In this document: in pieces, positions 1 through 8,382 of the stretch
How positions within the stretch are numbered: position 1 is the first letter of the stretch
Layout of the letters: each line of letters opens with the position of its first letter
Source of the DNA: Anthropogastromicrobium chipingensis_A
GTDB lineage: Bacteria > Bacillota > Clostridia > Lachnospirales > Lachnospiraceae
Assembly (NCBI GenBank): GCA_963605535.1
Contig: CAVCXB010000008.1
Location: forward strand, 1 to 47,165
Direction: 5' to 3'
Length of the DNA stretch: 47,165 bases
Made by a program: the position numbers and the translations under genes
Notes under the pieces: generated by a model
What the model was told of the DNA's origin: nothing
Database searches by the model: none
What the model saw: the letters and a program-made list of their open reading frames with translations, nothing else

Positions 1-137
1 TGAGGTATTTTTTTCGTCAATCTCTTGACCTATTTAAAGTATACAGGAAGCTTTCTATTTAAATTGACGATCTTTATTGTTTTGGTTCTTTATTCTGTTT
101 TGTTATTCTATGGTATTTTGTTTTGTTATCTCTTTTA
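1..137. other. AT-rich left edge, no gene recognised
   Basis: This stretch lies beyond the stop codon of the Ppx/GppA gene. It is very AT-rich. I see no convincing ORF, promoter or GC-rich terminator stem in it. The next gene of the operon may begin just outside the window. Confidence 0.5.
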
Positions 138-1670
138 TTATCTCTTTTTTCTCTGCTTGATTTCAAAGCCCAGTCCATATACCTCTTCGAAGAAGCCCTG
201 CTTGTCCTGTAAGGTCTTTTTCTCGAGTGTGATGTTGTCTGGATAAGCAGTGGTGATCACGATCTTGGAATCCTTCACGGCCAGCTTCATATCGGCAAAT
301 TTCTGACGATGGCTGCGGTCAAGTGCATTGCAGACACGAAGGATGGCTGCCAGCTTCATGACGATCAGATATTCGTCATTGCCTAGCTTTCCGTCAAACT
401 CATCGAAATCCGGAAGTTCCATCGTATTATAGCGAACGATGCTCGCAACCATCTCGCGTTCCATATGCGAGATTCCAAGAATCTCGGTAGACATGATAAT
501 CTGATAGGCACACTCGCCAGGCGCACTCATACTGATAAATTTTCCGCAGTCGTGAAGAATGGCCGCCAGACGAAGCAAAAGACGTTCGCGCTCACCAAGA
601 CCATGATATTTTTGCAGCAGATCAAAGAACTTTCCTGCCATCTGCTCAAGATATTCTGCGTGAGCCTGATTTCCTTTGTAACGCTTGCATATCGTCTTTG
701 CGGATGCGATGATATCCTCCTCGAAATTGTAGGTGATTCGTCCAAGCTTATGCTTTTCCATGTAGTGAATCGCATATCCGTCACACAGATCGGTCTGTGG
801 AATCCAGATTTTCTCGGCCTGTGTCGCGTCAAGAAGCGTCTGCGCCAGAATCATGACCGGAAGCACCATTGCGGCATACTCAAACGGCATGTCTAACATC
901 TGGCTGATCTCACTGGTGGACTTACCGCGAATCTTAGAATACAAATTTCGGATATCCTCCGCGGTGATGCCCGGATCGCCGGTATGCTCAAGTACCTTTC
1001 GAATCTGAGAAATCAGCGTGTCACCGACAAGAATCAGGCTGCGGATGGTGTGATCCTTTAAGAACATTTTCTCAAAGGTCTGCACATCGTTGTCGATCAT
1101 TTCCTTTAACACGAGCTCGACAACTGGGTACTCCCATGAAAATGCGGAGAACATCTCACTGATCTTTGCCATACCGAGCGGAATGTTCTGCGTGGTTGCG
1201 AGCGCCTTTTTCTCATAGATGGAAATCTGAAGACTTCCGGAACCGATGTCAACCATAGCAGTCCCTTTCTCCGGAAGCTTGAAATCATTTTCCCTTGCGA
1301 TAACACCTTTGATACGCACATAGCGCTGCTCGGAATTGCTGAGTACACGCACACAAATGCCTGTACGAACCTCTATCTGGTCTACGATCATGGCACAATT
1401 CTTTGCCTCGCGCACCGCACTGTTTGCCAATGCGTAATACTCGGTTATGCCATACTCGGTAAGTGTCTGCTTAAACTGCATTAATGCCTTGCATATTTGC
1501 TCCAAGACCTGCGTGCTGATACGTCCTTCTGAGTAGGTGTCCTTTCCTACCGGCACCATACGGCGCAGACTGTCAATCACCTGCATCCCTTTTCTCGGAG
1601 CGATCTCGTACACCTTCATGATTACGTCCTGCGCTCCGATTTCCATTACTGCCATACGCATTGCTGCCAT
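138..1670 (-). CDS. Ppx/GppA-family phosphatase with C-terminal HD domain
   Basis: Predicted exopolyphosphatase or guanosine pentaphosphate phosphatase, 510 residues, cytosolic. Residues 1-300 form the two-lobed ASKHA fold of the family. The phosphate-binding segment MVDIGSGSLQISIYEKKAL lies near residue 138, and the N-terminal lobe has the ANSAVREAKN motif typical of Ppx/GppA. Residues about 330-500 look like an HD-type domain, with ILHDCGKFIS carrying the HD pair. The length fits the long, HD-containing subclass rather than the roughly 300-residue short form. The first ATG has an AAAGGA sequence about 10 nt upstream, so it was kept, although two more ATGs follow within eight codons. It is the last gene of the pheA-AAA-ppx run, 47 nt after the AAA gene. 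No polyphosphate kinase is visible in the window. The exact substrate (polyP or pppGpp) cannot be decided from sequence alone. Confidence 0.85.
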   Translation of the reverse strand: MAAMRMAVMEIGAQDVIMKVYEIAPRKGMQVIDSLRRMVPVGKDTYSEGRISTQVLEQICKALMQFKQTLTEYGITEYYALANSAVREAKNCAMIVDQIEVRTGICVRVLSNSEQRYVRIKGVIARENDFKLPEKGTAMVDIGSGSLQISIYEKKALATTQNIPLGMAKISEMFSAFSWEYPVVELVLKEMIDNDVQTFEKMFLKDHTIRSLILVGDTLISQIRKVLEHTGDPGITAEDIRNLYSKIRGKSTSEISQMLDMPFEYAAMVLPVMILAQTLLDATQAEKIWIPQTDLCDGYAIHYMEKHKLGRITYNFEEDIIASAKTICKRYKGNQAHAEYLEQMAGKFFDLLQKYHGLGERERLLLRLAAILHDCGKFISMSAPGECAYQIIMSTEILGISHMEREMVASIVRYNTMELPDFDEFDGKLGNDEYLIVMKLAAILRVCNALDRSHRQKFADMKLAVKDSKIVITTAYPDNITLEKKTLQDKQGFFEEVYGLGFEIKQRKKR

Positions 1671-1717
1671 AGTTTCACGTCCTTTCTATCTTTCCCTATT
1701 TCTTTTAATATATTTTT

Positions 1718-3016
1718 TTAGTTCTTCTCAAGTGATTTTTGCCCGAGCAGATAAATGATGAATTGCTGCGCACATCTTCCACTTCTGCCGCCGTGATTCA
1801 ATTCCCATCTGCCCGCTTCAAGCAGCAATTGATCGGTATCCATCTCGATGCCGGCTTTCTGTGCCAACTGAATTACAATATTGTCGTACTCCTGCTTTTC
1901 CGGTGCGCCGAAATAAATCGTTACGCCGAAGCGTGCCACCAAAGACAGCTTTTCCTGTACGGTATCGGAGGAGTGAAGCTCTGGCTTGTAGTCCTTTACA
2001 TCGTCGAAGCTTTCTTTGATCAGGTGACGGCGGTTGCTGGTCGCATAGATCAATACATTGTCCGGCTTTGTCTCAAGGCCACCTTCGATAACAGCCTTCA
2101 AATACTTGTACTCAATCTCAAACTCCTCAAAAGACAAATCATCCATGTAAATGATGAACTTGTAGTTGCGGCTCTTGATCTGGGAGATAATCTTTGGCAA
2201 ATCTTTGAACTGATGCTTGTACACTTCGATCAGACGAAGTCCCTTTGAATAAAACTCATTCATGATTGCCTTGATGCTGGAGGACTTTCCGGTTCCGGCA
2301 TCGCCAAACAGCAGACAGTTGTTTGCAGCCTGGCCATTTACAAAGCTGAGTGTATTGTCCACAAGCTTTTTCTTCTGACGTTCGTAGCCGACCAGATCAT
2401 CCAAATGCACATGCTCGGTGCAGGTGATTGGCTCGATGACAGGCTCGCCATCCTTGTCCTGACCGATACGGAATGCCTTGTGAAGACCGAGCTTTCCGAC
2501 ACCATAGTCACGATAAAAGTCTGTCAATGTATGTAAGAAGGCTTCATCACTGCCACATGCGCCGAGGCTTGTTCCCAGTGTAGTAATGCTGTCGCGAACA
2601 CGCTTGTTGAATACGTGACCGTTTGTGTTGGAGTTTACGTAATTCTCTAAGAGTGCCGCCAGACTGCAATTAAATGCTTTATCTAAGTTTTCTAAATTGA
2701 TTGCAAAGAGTTCTCTCCAAAATGAAATGTCCGGAAGAACCATCTGTGATAGTGTTCCCTGCGGAAGACCCTTCTTCTCGCATGCCTTAGAGAATGCATT
2801 TTCTGCATTGGCAAGGATGCAGGCAAGTACGCTGTGCCAGAGATTTTCCTGTAAGCCATAGGCTGCTGCCATCTCAATCATCTGATGAACGCAATCCTCG
2901 TAAGTTTCCAGATCATCCTCGGTAAGGGCATCGATCTGCGCCTTCTTTGCGAGTGTTCTCATCTGATAAATCAATTCTTCATGTTCAAAGTTTCTGTATA
3001 ATAATAATCTGTTCAT
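1718..3016 (-). CDS. DUF815-family AAA ATPase
   Basis: Predicted cytosolic ATPase of the DUF815 family, 432 residues. The N-terminal 200 residues are helical and resemble nothing I can name. The AAA core follows, with Walker A FGDAGTGKSS near residue 240 and Walker B FIIYMDDLSF near residue 290. A sensor-1-like YATSNRRHL segment comes next, the hallmark of this family. The C-terminal end SGRCAQQFIIYLLG is the usual lid region. The start ATG follows a GGGA sequence. It lies between pheA and the Ppx/GppA gene on the same strand. The cellular role of DUF815 ATPases is unknown; related proteins are loosely compared with DnaA/DnaC-type loaders, but nothing here demonstrates that. Confidence 0.85.
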   Translation of the reverse strand: MNRLLLYRNFEHEELIYQMRTLAKKAQIDALTEDDLETYEDCVHQMIEMAAAYGLQENLWHSVLACILANAENAFSKACEKKGLPQGTLSQMVLPDISFWRELFAINLENLDKAFNCSLAALLENYVNSNTNGHVFNKRVRDSITTLGTSLGACGSDEAFLHTLTDFYRDYGVGKLGLHKAFRIGQDKDGEPVIEPITCTEHVHLDDLVGYERQKKKLVDNTLSFVNGQAANNCLLFGDAGTGKSSSIKAIMNEFYSKGLRLIEVYKHQFKDLPKIISQIKSRNYKFIIYMDDLSFEEFEIEYKYLKAVIEGGLETKPDNVLIYATSNRRHLIKESFDDVKDYKPELHSSDTVQEKLSLVARFGVTIYFGAPEKQEYDNIVIQLAQKAGIEMDTDQLLLEAGRWELNHGGRSGRCAQQFIIYLLGQKSLEKN

Positions 3017-3062
3017 GTCAATTCCCTGTTACTTTCTCGTAAATTTATCGTGTATTATATTA

Positions 3063-3141
3063 ATGATGTTGGGGACAAAAGGCATTTTGACCCCTTTGAT
3101 ACCAGATTGCTACGTGCTTTGCACTCTCGCAATCTTCAAAA
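3063..3141 (-). repeat. Dispersed palindromic repeat, copy A (full-length)
   Basis: Read on the minus strand, this element has two hairpins. The first pairs GATTGC with GCAATC and contains an inner GTGC/GCAC stem. The second pairs GGGGTCAAAA with TTTTGTCCCC with one mismatch. The 57-base segment at 3085-3141 matches 30951-31007 at 55 of 57 positions. The second hairpin is related to the element at 8309-8356. It begins 3 nt after the pheA stop codon. Confidence 0.85.
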
Positions 3142-3144
3142 TCA

Positions 3145-4275
3145 TTAATAATTTCCTAATATTTTTAAGCGTGCAGCTTCTTCGTCAATTCCAAGAAGTG
3201 CATTCTCGACTGCCGCATCTGCCAGATTTCCCTCAAAGTCAACGAAGAAGCGATACTCAAATGGCTGCTCCGGAATCGGTCTGGACTCAATCTTTGTCAT
3301 ATTCAGATCGTTGTAGATCATATGAGACAATATCGTATACAGGCTTCCACTCTCATGAGGAATCTCAAACATGATGGAGATTTTTGATGCCTGCTTACAA
3401 TAAATTTTTTTGCTGCACACAATAATAAATCTTGTCGTATTTGTCTTATTATCGTTGATGCCTTCCTCAAGAATCTCAAGACCATACAGCTTGGCTGCGG
3501 TAGCACTGGCAATGGCTGCCGTCCTTGGATTGTTTTCCTTAATGACTTTCTGGGCCGATACAGCGGTATTTACCTGGCTGATCTGCTGCCAGTCTGAATG
3601 CTCGTTTAAAAACTTGGCACACTGCATTAAGCCCTGCGGATGGGAGTAAACCGTCTGAATCTCATTGATATCGGCACCTTTTAAGCCAAGCAGACAATGG
3701 CGCACGGGAAGATAATATTCGCCAACGATGGTATTGTCGTAGCGTGTCAGAAGATCATATACGTCACCGACCTGTCCGGCACTGGAATTTTCAAGCGGAA
3801 GCACACCGAAATCAGCTTCTCCCTGTGCGACTGCCTTCATGACCTCCTCGAAATTCGGCACATGGAAATACTCGGCCGACTCGCCAAAATATGCCATGGA
3901 TGCAGCATGACTGTAGGCACCCTCTACACCCTGAAATACAACTCTTGCATGTTCCTTCTCAATGGCATCGACAAAAGCAAATGGAACCGGCTGTGCAACG
4001 CCCTCTTCCTTCATGATCTGATACTGACGTTTGCGGCAGATTGCCATGACCTGTGTAAACAAATCCTGAATGCCATGTTCCTTAAAACCATCCTCTGCAA
4101 GCTGTGACAAAGCTTCCAGCTTTTGATTTTCTCTTGTCTTGTCTAAGACTTTTTTATTATTCTGTATCTTATATGCAGCTACATCTCTGCACACATCAAT
4201 ACGCTTCTGGAACAGACGCGTGATCTCTTTATCAATCACATCAATCTGTGCTCTGGATTCTGATAAATCTAACAT
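3145..4275 (-). CDS. pheA: Bifunctional chorismate mutase / prephenate dehydratase
   Basis: Converts chorismate to prephenate and then to phenylpyruvate in phenylalanine synthesis. The protein has 376 residues, the usual length for the fused P-protein. Residues 1-90 form an AroQ chorismate mutase domain (DKEITRLFQKRIDVCRDVA, then KTRENQKLEAL). Residues about 110-290 are the prephenate dehydratase domain, with FQGVEGAYSHAA, LPLENSSAGQVGDVYDLL and the catalytic TRF motif in NTTRFIIV. Residues about 295-376 are an ACT domain with the phenylalanine-binding ESRP motif, so feedback inhibition by phenylalanine is expected. It follows the folate genes on the same strand after about 160 nt, and the two pathways both start from chorismate. 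Its leader holds a 16-bp triple tandem repeat. Confidence 0.95.
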   Translation of the reverse strand: MLDLSESRAQIDVIDKEITRLFQKRIDVCRDVAAYKIQNNKKVLDKTRENQKLEALSQLAEDGFKEHGIQDLFTQVMAICRKRQYQIMKEEGVAQPVPFAFVDAIEKEHARVVFQGVEGAYSHAASMAYFGESAEYFHVPNFEEVMKAVAQGEADFGVLPLENSSAGQVGDVYDLLTRYDNTIVGEYYLPVRHCLLGLKGADINEIQTVYSHPQGLMQCAKFLNEHSDWQQISQVNTAVSAQKVIKENNPRTAAIASATAAKLYGLEILEEGINDNKTNTTRFIIVCSKKIYCKQASKISIMFEIPHESGSLYTILSHMIYNDLNMTKIESRPIPEQPFEYRFFVDFEGNLADAAVENALLGIDEEAARLKILGNY

Positions 4276-4291
4276 GTATTTTTATTCCTCA

Positions 4292-4339
4292 CTTAATAAC
4301 GTAATAGCTTAATAACGCAATAACTTAATAACGCAATGA
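4292..4339. repeat. 16-bp tandem repeat, three copies
   Basis: Three consecutive 16-base units with consensus CTTAATAACGCAATAR occupy 4292-4307, 4308-4323 and 4324-4339, with two or three differences between units. They lie 17 nt upstream of the pheA start codon, in the untranslated interval after folBK. They do not encode a leader peptide that I can recognise. Confidence 0.85.
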
Positions 4340-4436
4340 CCTATAAATTTCCTGTAATTTCATTAAAAATCGGAAAATGCTCCGTTACTCATTTAACTGC
4401 TTCGCATTTCACCTCTTTTTGTTTGCTATTTTCTAT

Positions 4437-5258
4437 TTATTGCTTTGCGTTTCGTTCTTCAAGCAGCTGTCTGATCGTTTTTTGGCTGACCGGATGACGA
4501 AGCCACGGTGCGATCTGTGCCATCGGCTCCAATACAAAGCTTCTCTTTTCAATCTCCGGATGCGGTACGATGAGTCTCTTTGTTCCAAGAATCTGATCGT
4601 CATAAAAGAGAAGATCAAGGTCTAAGGTTCTCGGTCCCCAGTGGATTTTTCGCTCGCGTCCTGCCTTTGCCTCGATGCTCTGTAATACGTCCAGCAATGC
4701 AAATGGCTCCAGCCAGGTGCGAAGACACGCACAGCCATTTAAAAAGTTTGGCTGGTCAAGATACCCATATGGCTCTGTCTCAATCCAGTCGGATACGGTC
4801 TCAATTTGAATGCCCTTTATCGCCTTTAACTCGTCAATTGCGACATCCAGATAATTTTTCTTTTCGCCCAGGTTAGAGCCCAGCGCAATGTATGCCTGAT
4901 GCCACATTCTCGCAGTCTCAACCGATACCGTTTCCAGCGGCAAACCAACCGGTGCCCAAGGCTTTTCGATTTTGATGGCAATGCCCTGAATGAGCGGATT
5001 GGTCAGCAAAATTTCTTCGGCTGTGACTGCTGCGGCACGCTCTAAAAGCTTATAATTTTCCCGCTGTAAAATCTGCGTGATCTGTCGGGAGATTGCGCCA
5101 TAATTCACAGTCTTGTTCAAATCGTCTGTCTGAGCCGCCTGTGTTGTGTCCAGATACAGCACAGCTGACACGACAAACTTTTGTCCGAGGCGCTGTTCTT
5201 CCTCATATACTCCGTGGTGGGCAAATACCTCAAGCCCTCTGATTTCTATTTTATCCAT
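4437..5258 (-). CDS. folBK: Fused dihydroneopterin aldolase / HPPK
   Basis: Catalyses two consecutive steps of folate synthesis: 7,8-dihydroneopterin to 6-hydroxymethyl-dihydropterin (FolB), then its pyrophosphorylation (FolK). Residues 1-115 are FolB, with FAHHGVYEEEQRLGQKF and the later TNPLIQGIAIKIEKPWAP. Residues about 120-270 are FolK, with YIALGSNLGEKKNYLDVAI, TEPYGYLDQPNFLNG and the metal- and ATP-binding GPRTLDLDLLFYDDQ, then VPHPEIEKRSFVLEP. I chose the ATG at 5258 because FolB proteins usually begin right before the first strand (MDKIEIRG). A longer reading starts nine codons upstream at 5285 but has no ribosome binding site. Fusion of FolB and FolK is common in Clostridia. It sits between folP and pheA. 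Confidence 0.93.
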   Translation of the reverse strand: MDKIEIRGLEVFAHHGVYEEEQRLGQKFVVSAVLYLDTTQAAQTDDLNKTVNYGAISRQITQILQRENYKLLERAAAVTAEEILLTNPLIQGIAIKIEKPWAPVGLPLETVSVETARMWHQAYIALGSNLGEKKNYLDVAIDELKAIKGIQIETVSDWIETEPYGYLDQPNFLNGCACLRTWLEPFALLDVLQSIEAKAGRERKIHWGPRTLDLDLLFYDDQILGTKRLIVPHPEIEKRSFVLEPMAQIAPWLRHPVSQKTIRQLLEERNAKQ

Positions 5259-5368
5259 TCTGTTTTCACTATCCTTTTTCACCATCCATTTATTTTGACA
5301 ATCGCATTAATTTTGCATTAATTTCGCATTTGTATTGTGTGAACTTTAAAACGTACTCTTTTATCGTA

Positions 5369-6175
5369 TTAACTTCGAAGCAATGCCTCTGCCATCTTGA
5401 TTGCTCTGACATTTGCCTGTACATTGTGGACACGAACAAACATGCATCCCTTCTGTACTGCCCAAACAGTCGTTACCATTGTGCCTTCTTCTCTCTGGTC
5501 AGACGGCAAGTCAAGTGTCAGTCCAATCATAGATTTGCGGCTGGTTCCCAGAAGGATCGGACAGCCAAGCGCATCTACTACTTCAAGATGGTTTGTGATT
5601 GCTAAATTTTGCTCATAGCTTTTTGCAAAGCCTACACCCGGATCAAGAATGATCGTATCCTTGCAAATTCCAGCTCTCTCGGCTATAGTGAGTGTTTCTT
5701 TTAAGTCCGCTACCACATCTTCTAAAAACTGATTGTAAACAGCTGTTTTACGGTTATGCATCAGACAAGATGGCACATTAGCCCTTGCAATCACCTCTGC
5801 CATCTTCGGATCCGCTTTTAATCCCCAGATATCATTTACCAGATCAGCTCCTGCTGCGATCGCAGCCTTTGCAACACCGGATTTATAAGTATCTACAGAA
5901 ATAGGAATATCAAAACGGCTCTTTACTGCTTCGATAACGGGTGCTACTCGGGCAATCTCTTCTTCATCGGAAATTCTGGTATAGCCCGGACGGGTAGATT
6001 CGCCTCCGATATCTAAGATATCTGCCCCTTCATCAATCATGCTCTGCGCATGAAACAGCGCATCGTCCATATGATTCCAGCGTCCACCATCGGAAAAGGA
6101 ATCCGGAGTTACGTTTAGAATTCCCATCACATACGTATGTCCACTTGTCTGAAATTCTCTGTTTCCTATTCTCAT
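5369..6175 (-). CDS. folP: Dihydropteroate synthase
   Basis: Condenses 6-hydroxymethyl-dihydropterin pyrophosphate with p-aminobenzoate to dihydropteroate; it is the sulfonamide target. The 268-residue protein is a TIM-barrel of normal length. Visible motifs are MGILNVTPDSFSDGG (pyrophosphate-binding loop 1), DIGGESTRPG (loop 2), DLVNDIWG, DPGVGFAKS and GTSRKSMIG, followed by the C-terminal VRVHNV. The ATG is preceded by GGAGG at a 6-nt distance. It lies 14 nt downstream of folE and 110 nt before folBK, so it belongs to the folate operon. Nothing unusual was seen in the active-site motifs. Confidence 0.96.
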   Translation of the reverse strand: MRIGNREFQTSGHTYVMGILNVTPDSFSDGGRWNHMDDALFHAQSMIDEGADILDIGGESTRPGYTRISDEEEIARVAPVIEAVKSRFDIPISVDTYKSGVAKAAIAAGADLVNDIWGLKADPKMAEVIARANVPSCLMHNRKTAVYNQFLEDVVADLKETLTIAERAGICKDTIILDPGVGFAKSYEQNLAITNHLEVVDALGCPILLGTSRKSMIGLTLDLPSDQREEGTMVTTVWAVQKGCMFVRVHNVQANVRAIKMAEALLRS

Positions 6176-6189
6176 CGTTTTCCTCCAAC

Positions 6190-6741
6190 CTAGCGAACCA
6201 TCATCAAAACACGATTGATTAGCTCATCATTATTTTCAAACACACCTCTGCATACATAAGTCAATGTCTTAGTCCCCGGCTTTCGGACACCGCGCATCGT
6301 CATACACATATGCTCTGCTTCAATGACAACCATCACGCCCTTTGGCTTTAAATGCTCCATCAGCGCATCTGCTGTCTGTGCGGTCAGCTGCTCCTGAATC
6401 TGTGGGCGCTTGGCAAATACTTCAAGTGTCCGAGCAAGCTTCGACAATCCTGCCACCCGTCCATCCGGGATATAGGCGATATGCGCTTTTCCATAAAACG
6501 GAAGCAGATGATGCTCACACACCGAATACAGATCAATATCCTTTTCCAGTATCAGCTCATTGTTTCTCGCCTCAAATGTTGTCTTTAAATACTGTCCGGC
6601 ATCCTGCCCCAGTCCGCCATATATCTCGCTGCACATACGTGCAACACGGTCGGGAGTTCCCACCAGTCCCTCTCTGTCTGGATCCTCACCGATTCCCTCT
6701 AAAAACAGGCGTACCGCCTGCTCGATCTTTTCTTTATCCAT
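6190..6741 (-). CDS. folE: GTP cyclohydrolase I
   Basis: Converts GTP to 7,8-dihydroneopterin triphosphate, the first step of folate synthesis. The protein has 183 residues, the standard size of the type IA enzyme. The signature SVCEHHLLPFYGKAHIAYIP holds the zinc-binding Cys and His. SKLARTLEVFAKRPQIQEQL and CMTMRGVRKPGTKT follow, the latter with the second zinc Cys. The start has AGAGGA upstream. It is preceded by folC (55 nt) and followed by folP (14 nt). No zinc-responsive operator was recognised. Confidence 0.96.
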   Translation of the reverse strand: MDKEKIEQAVRLFLEGIGEDPDREGLVGTPDRVARMCSEIYGGLGQDAGQYLKTTFEARNNELILEKDIDLYSVCEHHLLPFYGKAHIAYIPDGRVAGLSKLARTLEVFAKRPQIQEQLTAQTADALMEHLKPKGVMVVIEAEHMCMTMRGVRKPGTKTLTYVCRGVFENNDELINRVLMMVR

Positions 6742-6796
6742 GATTCCTCTTCTCTATTTTTTAACTATTGCAGTTTTATACTTATTCATTTTCTGC

Positions 6797-8083
6797 TTAC
6801 AGTCTGTCGTTGCGTTTCATCCACTCTTTTGCTCTGGAAAGAATCGTAAGTGTTCCGCAAACAACCACTGGATTGTTCTGTGAAACGGCTGCTTCCATCG
6901 CTTTTTCAATGCAGTCTTCACTGTCAAATGAAGTGACTTTTAATTGTGGAAAACGCTTTTTGATTGCATCCTTCAAATCAGTACTTTTCATTGCCCGCGG
7001 CGATGGCGGTGTTACCGTAAGAACTTGTGATGCTCGTCCAAATAGAATACCGATTTCTTTTTCGTAATCTTTATCTGCTAATACACCACATACGTAGCAG
7101 ACTGGTGCTGCCCCGTAGAAACGATTGACCGATTCACGCAGACGCTTAATGCCATCTGGATTATGCGCACCATCGAGAACGATATCTGGCGAACCGACAT
7201 GCATCTCAAAGCGTCCGTCCCAGCGCGTCTTTTCAAGGCCGTCATAGATATTTTCTCTGGTAATCGGATACGTACTGCTAAGTACACTTGCTGCCTGTAC
7301 GGCAAGTGCCGCATTTTCAGGCTGACAGGTTCCAAGCATTTTCAGGCGAAGATTTTCAAAGTCTTTGAAAAATAGGACGCTCTCTCGTTTGTCTGAAAAA
7401 ATCTGACGTACCTCATCGTGACGTACTTCGTACAATGGACTTCCTGCATTTTTTGCTGCCGCACGAATCGGCTCCATAGCTGCCTTTTCCTGCTCCATGC
7501 AAATGACAGGAACACCCGGCTTTATGATGCCAGCCTTGTGTGCCGCAATCTCACTAATTTTATTTCCAAGGATACGGCAATGATCCATGCTGATCGAGGT
7601 CAAAATGCTGCATACGGTTGTTGTTACAATATTTGTGGCATCCATATCACCGCCAAGACCTGCCTCCAGGATCGCAAGTTTGCAGTTTTGCTCGGCAAAA
7701 TACCAAAGAGCCAATGCCGTCTCCTGCTCAAATGCAGTCGGCGCTTCTCCGTCAAGTCGTGCTGCTGCCTGCGAAACCTCTGTCATGCCGCGCGAATATT
7801 CTTCCTCGCTGATACAACTTCCGCATGCCCAATACTGTTCCGTACTGGAAAATACAACTGGTGATGTATATCGTCCCACACGGATTCCTGCCTCCGATAA
7901 AATAGAGGTGAGGTAGGCTGCCGTTGAGCCTTTTCCATTTGTTCCCGCAATCTGGATAAATTTGACTTTGTCTTGCGGATTTTTCAGTTCTGCCATCAGA
8001 TGGCGCATTGTGTCCAGTCCCAGAACGATTCCCTTTTGACTTCGCACTTTTTCTAAGTAATTTTGTGCTTCCAAAAAGTCCAT
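6797..8083 (-). CDS. folC: Folylpolyglutamate synthase / dihydrofolate synthase
   Basis: Adds glutamate to dihydropteroate and to folates, an ATP-dependent Mur-ligase-like reaction in the cytosol. At 428 residues it has the usual FolC length. The P-loop IAGTNGKGSTAAYLTSIL lies near residue 45. FEQETALALWYFAEQNC, EAGLGGDMDATNIV and the C-terminal VLDGAHNPDG are all present. It is the first gene of the folate operon and has a good ribosome binding site (GGGGG, 5 nt spacing) and a recognisable promoter at 8142-8170. Whether it makes both products or only polyglutamates cannot be told, but no separate folC copy is in the window. Confidence 0.95.
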   Translation of the reverse strand: MDFLEAQNYLEKVRSQKGIVLGLDTMRHLMAELKNPQDKVKFIQIAGTNGKGSTAAYLTSILSEAGIRVGRYTSPVVFSSTEQYWACGSCISEEEYSRGMTEVSQAAARLDGEAPTAFEQETALALWYFAEQNCKLAILEAGLGGDMDATNIVTTTVCSILTSISMDHCRILGNKISEIAAHKAGIIKPGVPVICMEQEKAAMEPIRAAAKNAGSPLYEVRHDEVRQIFSDKRESVLFFKDFENLRLKMLGTCQPENAALAVQAASVLSSTYPITRENIYDGLEKTRWDGRFEMHVGSPDIVLDGAHNPDGIKRLRESVNRFYGAAPVCYVCGVLADKDYEKEIGILFGRASQVLTVTPPSPRAMKSTDLKDAIKKRFPQLKVTSFDSEDCIEKAMEAAVSQNNPVVVCGTLTILSRAKEWMKRNDRL

Positions 8084-8141
8084 GACGTCCCCCTTTCAAG
8101 GTCTTTCGTCAGATAAATTCCGAACTTTTGACCATGCTATT

Positions 8142-8170
8142 ATCATAATATAAATTTTCGGTTTAGTAAA
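8142..8170 (-). promoter_or_regulatory. Predicted promoter of the folate operon
   Basis: On the minus strand a -35 box TTTACT (8165-8170) is followed after exactly 17 nt by a -10 box TATGAT (8142-8147). Transcription would start near 8135, about 50 nt before the folC start codon. Confidence 0.6.
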
Positions 8171-8217
8171 GGCTTTGGCGTTTTTTCACGACATTTTAAG
8201 CAAAGAAAAGGCAACAG

Positions 8218-8251
8218 AAAAGAGGGTGGACATTGAAGATGAGCCACCCTC
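8218..8251 (-). terminator. Rho-independent terminator of the PD-(D/E)XK gene
   Basis: A perfect 8-bp stem pairs GAGGGTGG with CCACCCTC around a 14-nt loop and is followed on the minus strand by TTTTCT. It lies between the nuclease-like gene and the folC promoter, which fits separation of the two units. Confidence 0.75.
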
Positions 8252-8308
8252 CTAGGCAATTGTAATTATGCCTTGTTATTTTGTTTTATTCTTTTATGTC
8301 GCTATTTT

Positions 8309-8356
8309 ATGATGTTGGGGTCAAAAGGCTTTCTGACCTTTTGCCCCTAGTATCAT
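8309..8356. repeat. Dispersed palindromic repeat, copy C (half element)
   Basis: An imperfect palindrome in which GGGGTCAAAAGG pairs with CCTTTTGCCCC, flanked by ATGAT and ATCAT. It matches the second hairpin of the element at 3063-3141 but lacks the first hairpin. It begins 26 nt after the stop codon of the nuclease-like gene. Confidence 0.75.
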
Positions 8357-8382
8357 TTTATTTCATCGTTGTGTTGCCTTAT

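Noticed and set aside
15..69. Inverted repeat CGTCAAT/ATTGACG
   Set aside because: Arms of 7 bp with a 41-nt loop are expected by chance in AT-rich DNA.
8084..8217. Tetrahydrofolate riboswitch before folC
   Set aside because: The leader after the predicted start is only about 50 nt and shows none of the conserved pairing.
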